A stretch of DNA of 64,000 nt from Fagopyrum homotropicum (Eukaryota > Streptophyta > Magnoliopsida > Caryophyllales > Polygonaceae), in contig BSWB01000001.1 in assembly GCA_033239125.1 (NCBI GenBank), positions 40,397,501 through 40,461,500 of the forward strand, given 5' to 3'. Made by a program: the position numbers and the translations under genes. Below, one piece after another: positions 56,303-64,000 of the stretch (position 1 is its first letter; each line of letters starts with the position of its first letter). A model generated the notes under the pieces. It saw nothing but the letters and a program-made list of their open reading frames with translations. It was not told where the DNA came from and did not search any database.

Positions 56303-57096
56303 CACATACAAGCATAGCTTTTTCTGGGGACAACTTATCAAGATTAGAGATGATATCTTGAATTTCACAACGAGCCACAACTTCATCAACCTCACCACCA
56401 AAACCAGTGGCAAGTTCTCATTCTCTGCTGCTTACCTACTTTTCCGGAGATCACAAGCCCCCCAACCAATCTATCGGTTTGGTATCATTTGGAATAGAAT
56501 GATCATCCCCAAGAGCAGCTTCATAACCTGGCTTGCCAGCCACGGGAAACTCCCAACACTTACAAAACTTCATGCTTGGAACCTTGTGCAGGACGACAGT
56601 TGCAAACTCTATAGCACCCATCCTGAAAATGAAAACCATCTACTCCACAACTGCTCCTACTCTCAAACTGTCTTAGACCTCATCTCTACCTGGATACATG
56701 TTCCTCCTCCATACCCATACAAAGATAGCATCTGGGATTGGATTGAAAACCAAAAACCATCTAAATCTGATCTCATCTCCCATGTTAGGCTCTCCACAAT
56801 CTCGAACTATGTCTACTTCATTTGGAAAGCCAGAAACGAGCTCATCTACAACCAAGTGTACACTCACCCGGCCACCTGTGCTCACAACATAATCAGAGCT
56901 ACAAAAAATCACACCTCTAGTCACTGGAGAGACAGGTCTCCTGACTCATCTTCTTGGGCTAATATTTTAAGTATTCACTTGTAGTTGTCTATGTCTTCTG
57001 TGTTGCCTTGTTTTTGAATCTTCTCGGACGAGTCGTCCCCACAATCTTGTAAATTCTAAGGTTACATAATATAATAACTTTTCAAAAAACAAAAAA
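56303..57096 (+). mobile_element. 5'-truncated L1-type LINE
   Basis: ORF 56358-56984 resembles the zinc-binding domain at the end of plant LINE reverse transcriptases (IWNRMIIPKSSFITWLASHG; then HPENENHLLHNC, where the usual CxxC pair is partly lost). It ends in an A-rich tail. Exact 15-bp duplication AACTTAGACAATATT at 56288-56302 and 57097-57111. Target-primed insertion of a truncated copy is the natural reading. Confidence 0.92.
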
Positions 57097-57111
57097 AACT
57101 TAGACAATATT

Positions 57112-58584
57112 ATATATGTTAGTTAAAGTTAATGTTAGTAGACTATTTTATAAAGATGATAAAATTAAAATAATAAAATTTAAAAGAAAAATATAAATAA
57201 ATTGCAAATTTTAAAATATAAATGTTAAAGTAAAGAACATTAGAAAATTCAATTGCAAAATTATCTTAGGTAATTTTAAATAATATCCATAAAAAGCAAA
57301 GAAGGTGTAATATGTATATTATAATAATTTATACATTTTTTAAGTTATTGATTAATTCCAAATTAATATAAGAACTATATATTTATATGTTAAAGTTAAA
57401 CTAATAAATTGTGTAATCATTTTATAATTAAAAGTGAGAAATTTTTATAAAAAAATAATGATAAGAATATTTTAAGAATATATTGAAGATTGTGGTAAGA
57501 ACAAAAATGGAAATAATATATCTATTGTCTATATTAATGATTTTTTATTAATTTGTTAATTACTATAATTATAAAATTAAGATGCATAAGAAAATGACAC
57601 GTGGCGTGAAGTTTATAAGAACATGACACGTGACACGAAGTGCTTATGCTTTATTATATGTATATAGATGACAAAATTAATATATTTTTTTTTGTAGAAA
57701 AAGGAAAGGGGTTATCATATGCATGGCCGATGGGTCGACTAATTATAGACATATAAATATAAAAATTTAGTATCACTTTACCACTAGATAAGATATTAGT
57801 TTAAGATTGTTTTTAATCAAATCAAAGTGAGACGTTTTTATTGAGAAAATAATAGGTTTTAAAGTAGGTGATTTAGGTAAATAATGTCTTATGTTGAGAT
57901 GGTCTTAGTGTTCGTCCTATATAATAAATTTATAATAAAATGTTTTTTTAATATAATTTAAGTATCATAATGTGATTTATAAAAGATATAAATATATAAA
58001 ATTATTTAATAAGAATTTACAAGTAAATTAATAACAAAAATGTAAAATTAGGAGGTACAATGAATTAGAAATTTTTTAGGACAAATAAATATATTTTGAT
58101 GGACGGCGACGGCACCTTCAACTTTTTCTCCTAAAAATAATCACAAATTGAGTGATAAGTCCAAAAATGTGTTTGACCGCCAATTTTGAGACGTTTTTAT
58201 TGAAAAAACAGTGGCTTCTAGAACATATATAATAAGCAGGGAGTTGTTGAGATTAATTGCTTAGAGATTTTTTATATTACACCGAGGAGAATATATTTTA
58301 GGGTTTGTTTGGTACGGGACGGAAGATTATAAATAAGATTATTAAAATAATAGTAAAGATTTATATGAGTGAAAATAATTTTTATAGTTTTGAAAAATAA
58401 TTTCTATTATTAAGGTTATTGAAAAATAATCTTTATCACGTCCATCTAGATTAATCTTCTAAGAAGCCTATATTTCTTACCAAAGAGAGACATAAGTTGA
58501 AATGGAAATGTGTTGTATCGGGCTATGAGGATCGGACGTAGGTGTACTAGGATTGCGCCCCACATAACTATTTTTTTATTTTAA
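57112..58584. other. AT-rich intergenic region
   Basis: No gene seen. Two ACGTG-core G-box-like sites (GACACGTGG near 57596, GACACGTGAC near 57625). Degenerate copies of a GTTTGACCGCC..TTTTGAGACGTTTTT-like repeat near 55015, 57825 and 58170. Confidence 0.45.
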
Positions 58585-58765
58585 GGGCTCGTTTGGAAGC
58601 ACCGGGAATTATTCCCGGTAATGGAATGATTCCGAATCAATAAAAAATTACGTTTGGTTAGAGGTCTTTTAATACTTAAAAGTGATCTCACCCATTCCAT
58701 TTCCTTTCTCTACCCTTATTCGATTCCATTCTATTTCCATTCCAACACTCCAACCAAACGAGCAC
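58585..58765. mobile_element. Harbinger/Tourist-like MITE
   Basis: 181 bp, inverted ends GGGCTCGTTTGG/CCAAACGAGCAC, flanked by TAA (58582-58584, 58766-58768). Confidence 0.82.
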
Positions 58766-58768
58766 TAA

Positions 58769-59541
58769 ATTTAATGAAGGAAAAAACGAAAAAAATAATT
58801 TCAAACGTGGACTCGAAATATTTGTTGTTTATTTTAGCAACGCTATGATATTTATTCCCTTCCACTAATAGGACGCACATTCGGTGAGAATGGAAATTGT
58901 GCCATTTCTATCTAACCGAATAACAATCCTTTTATTTAAAGTAAATTGTCAATTTAAATTAATTTCTAATGTTTTTACTTTATAAATTCAACCAATGTAA
59001 ATATCTAATGCAAAAGTTAATATATTTTATGAAAATTTAAAAAATAAAAGTAATTTAAATTGAAAAAATTTAACTAAAAACAAAAAATAACCCTAGTTGT
59101 TTAAGGTTAAAATTTTAAAAGGCATCAAATAAGGTGTGAATATTATACTAGTTGATATAATAACTAAATAAAAGCTCGTGAGATAATAAACTAAATGTTA
59201 CTAAAATATAAATCGTTTAAAAATTTTGGCAAAATATAAAATTACCATCCATATTTTATGAACTAACCGTTCATACTTTATAAATGTTTAGTTGAGCGAA
59301 AAATCCGTAAATATGTATAAGAAACAACATATATCTATCTAAATGTCAAAAATTGTATGCGCATTGAATGAAATCCAACACGTAAACTCATTGACAATGG
59401 AAGGACTAATCTAAACCCAACACATATCTATCTCTGAACGTCGAAGATTGTAGAGTGTTCGTAGTCCATCAGAACATATAAAAGTGCATTAAGACAACAC
59501 ATAAACTCAACGACGACGACGTGATAACTAATTTACCAATG
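58769..59541. other. AT-rich intergenic region
   Basis: Nothing supported; no ORF with a recognisable domain. Confidence 0.5.
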
Positions 59542-59550
59542 TAGGAATCA

Positions 59551-59987
59551 GGGGCGGAGCCAAAAAAAATTTTCGTTGAAGGGGCACAATTTTTTTGTAT
59601 AAGATATGTTGTATATTAGGTTTGAAATTAAATAATAAAATTTTTAAATTAAATAAATAAATAAATAAATAAATAAAAGTTTATTTAAAGTTTATAGTAT
59701 AAATTAGAGCTTTTAATTTGTTTATTTTACTTAGATGAAATTTAAATATATTTTATATATTTAGTTTGTTTTATAAATATATTGTCAAAAAATTTGCACT
59801 TAAAGTTTGTATTTCCTACTCTCGGGGTTGAACCTTTAAGTCCAACAAGTATCTCCTTCCCTTCTATCATATTTCGTTTTAAGGAGAGTTTTTTTCCTTC
59901 TTTTTTCTCTTTCTTAGGCTTCCTTAGTCAAAACGAGATCGCAAGTCGAGCCACCGTACCCCCGTTACCCCCTAGATCCGCCCCCGA
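59551..59987. mobile_element. Small Mutator-like MITE
   Basis: 437 bp with GC-rich ends GGGGCGGA/TCCGCCCCCGA and an exact 9-bp duplication TAGGAATCA (59542-59550, 59988-59996). Confidence 0.82.
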
Positions 59988-60170
59988 TAGGAATCAATAA
60001 GCCCCGGGGCCATTGTGATATGGAAGCAGATCACCAACTCCAACCCATAGAGTCAAGAAAGGAGGCCAAAACCAGCTGCATGAAATACAAGTAAACAGAA
60101 CAGTGTAACTATAAACAATGAATATAAGTTGATGACGATTATCGCACAATCAGAAAAGCAAATTAAGATC

Positions 60171-62509
60171 AAAATGGGAACACCAACGACCAACTGGATC
60201 GATCTACGAATGAAAGAATGGGAAAAAAAATACGAAAGAAAATGGCCAGTCATAATAGCTCTTCAAGGCGATCCATACAGTGGCAAAACTACTCTAGCCA
60301 ATCTCCTTGTAGAATGGCTCAACTATCCGGTTATCCGGTTAGAAGAGATCCTAGAAATCCTCTCTCCGACAACACCTGAATCAGCCGGAACCCTAATTTC
60401 TCAAGCCTTTGATATCATCGCTCAAATCGTTAAAACTCACACCTCTCTCGGCTTCTCCGTCGTCGTTGACTCTCCTCTCGCCCGTCGTTCCGATCTCGAC
60501 AAGCTCGTTGGGGTCTTGAAGGAGCATATTCGTCTCACTCCCAGCATCTTGATCATCGAGTGCTGCCGGAAGTCCAAATACGTTCATCAAATGAGGTTCG
60601 AGAGGCGCGATAGCTCTAAATCTATAAAGTGGTATATTTTAGTACTTATAGTTTTGGATTTTTGTATTTTTTCATTAGGGCTAATTTTATTCAAATATCT
60701 CCCACCAAAAAAAAAAAAAATATTCAAATATCAAAATTTTTTGGTATAATTATATGAAGGGTAAATCTTATTGACTATATATTTTTATCATAAAACTAAT
60801 CACTAAATATTAACGAATGAAAAATTTTAATAAATTGTGAATGAGATAATATCATCTAAACAATAATACAAGTTTGAATAGGAGAATTATATCTTTTAGT
60901 AATAATAATACACTACTAGAAAGAACTGAATGTTTGTTTGATACTATGTCCATGGAATCGAAAGATCAGTATCGGAATGACTCATTTTCATATATCGTGC
61001 TTGATAAGATCGAAAATAGGAATGAAAATGATCACGGAATTACTCATTTCAACATTAAAATTTATGATGTTTAAAAATAACATATTTTATATCACACTCT
61101 TCGATATCAAATTTGATGTTTATTGACAAACATAATATTATTTTGATATCTATATTTGGTAAAAATCTATATTCATCGTACCTACGCATTTCACGTGCGT
61201 ACTTGGGTGAAGTCAACTACGTATATAGAGTGTGTAAAACAAATTTTTTTACACTCTAACTACGAACCCATATACGTAGTTAGAAAAATCTCAACTAAAT
61301 ATGCGAAGTGCGTAGTTGTGGTGAAAAAAAATAAAGATTTTTACCGGTACATTTAACATCTACCTTTAAATATTCCGGACATATATGAACATATGATACC
61401 CATGCTCATTTTCCAATATCGCGATATATATGGATATCAAAAGGACAAAGTATTTTATGAAATGGAGATATTAATGTTTGGAATCAATCGATCTATCAGG
61501 CTAATGAACATCATAGCACAGGTATAAACCCCAAGATTGGCCACCAGATCCGGCATTCATCGGCAGAGACTACACCGATAACGATATTCAGCCACTAGTG
61601 TCGAAGTTGGTGGTAGATACAACGAGCCCTTTGAGCATGCCTCGAATGGTGGCAGCGGTGCATGACTTAACCTCGAGCCTCGAAACCCACAAGGTCGACT
61701 TCAACAATTGGCAGCCCGTCAACTCCGACAACCCTCACCTTTGCCCTAACTTCACATCATATCAGAATGAATACGAGTTTCCCTTTCCTACTCCACATAT
61801 ACACTCAATTACTATTTACAAAGAAGGAATCGACTACGACGCAACCTGCGGAGTTTGCCAACACCAAATCCACAACAACAACAATAACAACCGTGGAGTA
61901 TACACATGTAAGTATTGCCCTTTAGCTCTTCACGAATCGTGTGCTGAGCTAAATGGTAACGAAGATAATCACTTCACACCAGAAACGTTTCCGAAGTTCT
62001 TTGAGAAGGATTCAAAAAAACTAGGGTTTTGCTTTCCGGAGGAGCATTTGTGTGTATACTGTAGAGAAGAAGGCAAGAAATTCTCGTATGAATGCGCGTC
62101 TTGCATCTTCGAGTGTCATTTGAAATGTAAGTTGTTGCCGACGGTTTTGCATCATCGAGGGCACGAGCATTGGCTCTCCTTCACACTAATTCCGACATCC
62201 AAGAGGAGCTTTGTATGGTGTAACGCTTGTCGTGGTAATATGAAGCATGTGGGATATGCATGCAGTGAATGCAGCGTTGGTTGTCTGACTTATCATCCTG
62301 AGTGTCTGTTCTTTCCTCCATTTGTGTGGAAACATGATCATGGAGGATACACATGTGACTTGGAGATGATGATTCAAAGAAAGAAAGAGCAGGAAGACTA
62401 TCTTTGTGCTCTATGCTTTGAGACGCTGCATCCTGATTCTTGGTATTATGATTGTAGTCATTGTTTTCTACAGTTCCATCTGGATTGTGCATTTGAAGAA
62501 TTTAGATAA
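60171..62509 (+). CDS. P-loop kinase-like domain fused to DC1 zinc-finger domains, two exons
   Basis: Exon 1 60171-60628, intron 60629-61521 (GT-AG, donor GTGGTA weak), exon 2 61522-62509; 481 residues. I chose ATG 60171 (MGTPTTNWID); an in-frame ATG at 60129 exists. Residues about 32-40 are a Walker A motif GDPYSGKTT, with later VVVDSPLARRSD and ILIIECC, as in small nucleoside- or metabolite-kinase folds. Exon 2 opens YKPQDWPPDP and has four Cys/His modules of DC1 type: CGVC..CKYC..H..C, CVYC..CASC..CH..C, CNAC..CSEC..H.EC and CALC..CSHC..H.DC. The broken copy at 55105-55900 starts its exon 2 homology at the same YKPQ, supporting the splice site. DC1 proteins often act in stress signalling; the substrate is unknown. 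Confidence 0.8.
60860..61290. repeat. MITE-like and hairpin sequences in the P-loop/DC1 intron
   Basis: TGTTTGTTTGATAC near 60930 faces TTGACAAACATAA near 61123. Farther on, AACTACGTATATAG...AGAGTGTGTAAAA (61217-61242) inverts as TTTTACACTCT...ATATACGTAGTT (61248-61283). Confidence 0.45.
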
Positions 62510-63361
62510 TGTAAGCATATATTGATCGGGTTTTGTACTATCAAATATAAACTTAGCCATTCCACGAGGTTGTTGGCTAGCTTTGTTTTGCTGGAGTAGG
62601 TTTGCCTTGTAAAGCTATAATCGCCGGCGGCTTTTTTCCCCCGACAGGTGTCTTGCTATGCCCCGTCGGCCTATAAGACCGATACCAAAATGCCTTGAGT
62701 CATTGTCTGTCGGCTTTCTGAACAAGAACAAACAAACCATTAAACACATAAAGATCGTGGAAATAACGAGAATCTACACCTGATGGGCATGGCATGTTTA
62801 AGACTCCAATTAACGTGCTTCATTATGAGAACAAATCAACCAATCTTTGTATACAGTAACCTAATTAAAGATCATTCCTTTATAAAGAAAACGATGAAGC
62901 GATACATTCGCGGGGGGTGGGGGGAGTTGTCATTTTTTAAACATCATTCCTTTGTTAGAGAAGAAGCTAAAGATCATTTTTCAACCTATCTTTGTATACA
63001 GTAACCTAAAGATCATTCCTTTATACGGAAAAAGATGAAGCGGGGGGTCATTTTTTAATCACAAACTTCAATTTGCTTTGGATCTTGTTTAGTATCTACT
63101 TTTAATCCAGTTGACTTATTAGAGAAGAAGCTCAGCATTGAAAATGGAATAGCATGTGATCGACATAGCTTGTGATAACTCCACCTTGATGAGTATTGTT
63201 ATGTTTGCAGGGATGATGGGATACATTACAATATGTAGTTACGAGTAACATGGTTGCAAGAATTGCAGGGATGATGGGATACATTACAATATGTAGTTAC
63301 GAATAACATGGTTGCAAGAAAGTCGTTGAAGATTGCGTACACAAGTCGTTGAAGATCTTGA
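62510..63361. other. Intergenic region with direct duplications
   Basis: About 62842-62950 recurs at 62990-63058 (CTTTGTATACAGTAACCTAA...TCATTTTTTAA). A 58-bp tandem pair begins at 63207 and 63265 (GCAGGGATGATGGGATACAT). No gene supported. Confidence 0.7.
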
Positions 63362-64000
63362 TTGAAAATTTGTGCAAAGCTGTTGAAGATTTTGTGGGAT
63401 ACGTACAATATGGTTGCAAGAAAGGATAGAGGAATCCTAACCCACGAAACCATCGTCAAAGGCAAACAGGTAACCTTCAACCCAACTCTTATTGCGCAGT
63501 TGTTTCATCTCTCTCCCCACACCTCCTCTGAATCCCATCCGTCAAGGAGTGAGTGTGTCCGATTGGCCAAGAAGAAATACATTATCCCCTCTACCTCCTC
63601 TTCTCGCCAGCTTACCCACACCTCTCTAACCCTTGAAGAAAAAAATCATATTCACCATTTTGGTTCAGTGTATCGTCCATCGATCCAACTCCAAGGAACT
63701 TTTCACGGACCAAACTTTAGAACTCATGCTTTTGGTGATGAACAACTACGACATCGACTTGCCAAACCTCATTCTGACCCACATGTTACACACCATCAAC
63801 TCTACCCGAGAAATCCCTCTCTCATATGCCCACTTGCTTCCAATAATCTTCGAATATTTTTCCATTGATACTTCTCTCGAGTATCAACAACCGTCAGTTA
63901 AAAAAACTAATGAAGATTGTTTCCAACAACTAGGGATTGAAACGACTTTGGCCGGTGAATGGAAGATGAAGGACAAGTTCGCATCATCATCTTCTTCTAC
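63362..64000 (+). pseudogene. Plant-transposon-type ORF, frameshifted and leaving the window
   Basis: The first frame (63362 to about 63700; TIVKGKQVTFNPTLIAQLFHL) resembles the N-terminal part of the plant-specific 'putative plant transposon protein' domain found in retroelements. Homology appears to continue in another frame (MNNYDIDLPNLILTHML, then IPLSYAHLLPIIFEYF), open to base 64000. The switch lies between about 63660 and 63740. Strand and position do not link it to any element above. Confidence 0.55.

Overview
The window is nuclear DNA from a flowering plant with a repeat-rich genome, probably a eudicot. The evidence is nested Athila-like Ty3/gypsy and Ty1/copia retrotransposons, an L1-type LINE remnant, Mutator-, hAT- and Harbinger-type DNA elements, GT-AG introns, and plant gene families (TraB, DC1-zinc-finger, small heat-shock protein). 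I cannot name the species from the sequence. Single-copy genes fill only a small part; most of the 64 kb is transposons inside transposons, and many boundaries are fixed by exact target-site duplications (TSDs).

Region by region. (1) 1-19933: minus-strand Athila-like element A, running off the left edge, split by plus-strand element B (2489-14301, TSD ACCTC, about 0.6% LTR divergence by eye). B keeps gag, protease, RT and RNase H but lacks integrase. (2) 19934-30840: old, largely unreadable retroelement sequence and a minus-strand LTR (G). G is split by gag-only element C (23838-29450, TSD AGAAC), which is split by a Mutator-like element (27400-29128, 9-bp TSD). (3) 31611-33764: a seven-exon TraB-family gene. 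(4) 34041-45256: a decayed minus-strand copia element F, split by E (37069-43634, TSD CTGTG), a non-autonomous relative of B. (5) 45257-53107: a copia remnant, a Harbinger-like MITE with a nested Mutator-like element, and a small heat-shock gene 5' fragment whose third codon is split by a 2.5-kb solo LTR (TSD TCGTT), followed by a hAT element. (6) 53108-62509: a broken DC1 gene copy containing a 217-bp hairpin, a 5'-truncated LINE (15-bp TSD), small MITEs, and a two-exon gene joining a P-loop kinase-like domain to several DC1 domains. (7) 62510-64000: small duplications and a frameshifted plant-transposon-type ORF leaving the window.

The most unusual signal is that the retroelement families each carry their own short CG-rich word, scattered through LTRs, spacers and even variable linkers of the polyprotein. 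The words are CACCTCGACCGAGGTG in B and E, TTCCACGGCCGTGGAA in A, AAATCGGCCGATTTT in C and GGCGCAGGGGCGG in G. Three share one symmetric plan, a CG-RY-CG core with family-specific flanks. The ORF downstream of pol in A and B has nuclear-protein features and differs strongly between the two. An element-encoded protein recognising its own family word, as VANC proteins do for VANDAL transposons, is a testable inference; nothing here proves it.
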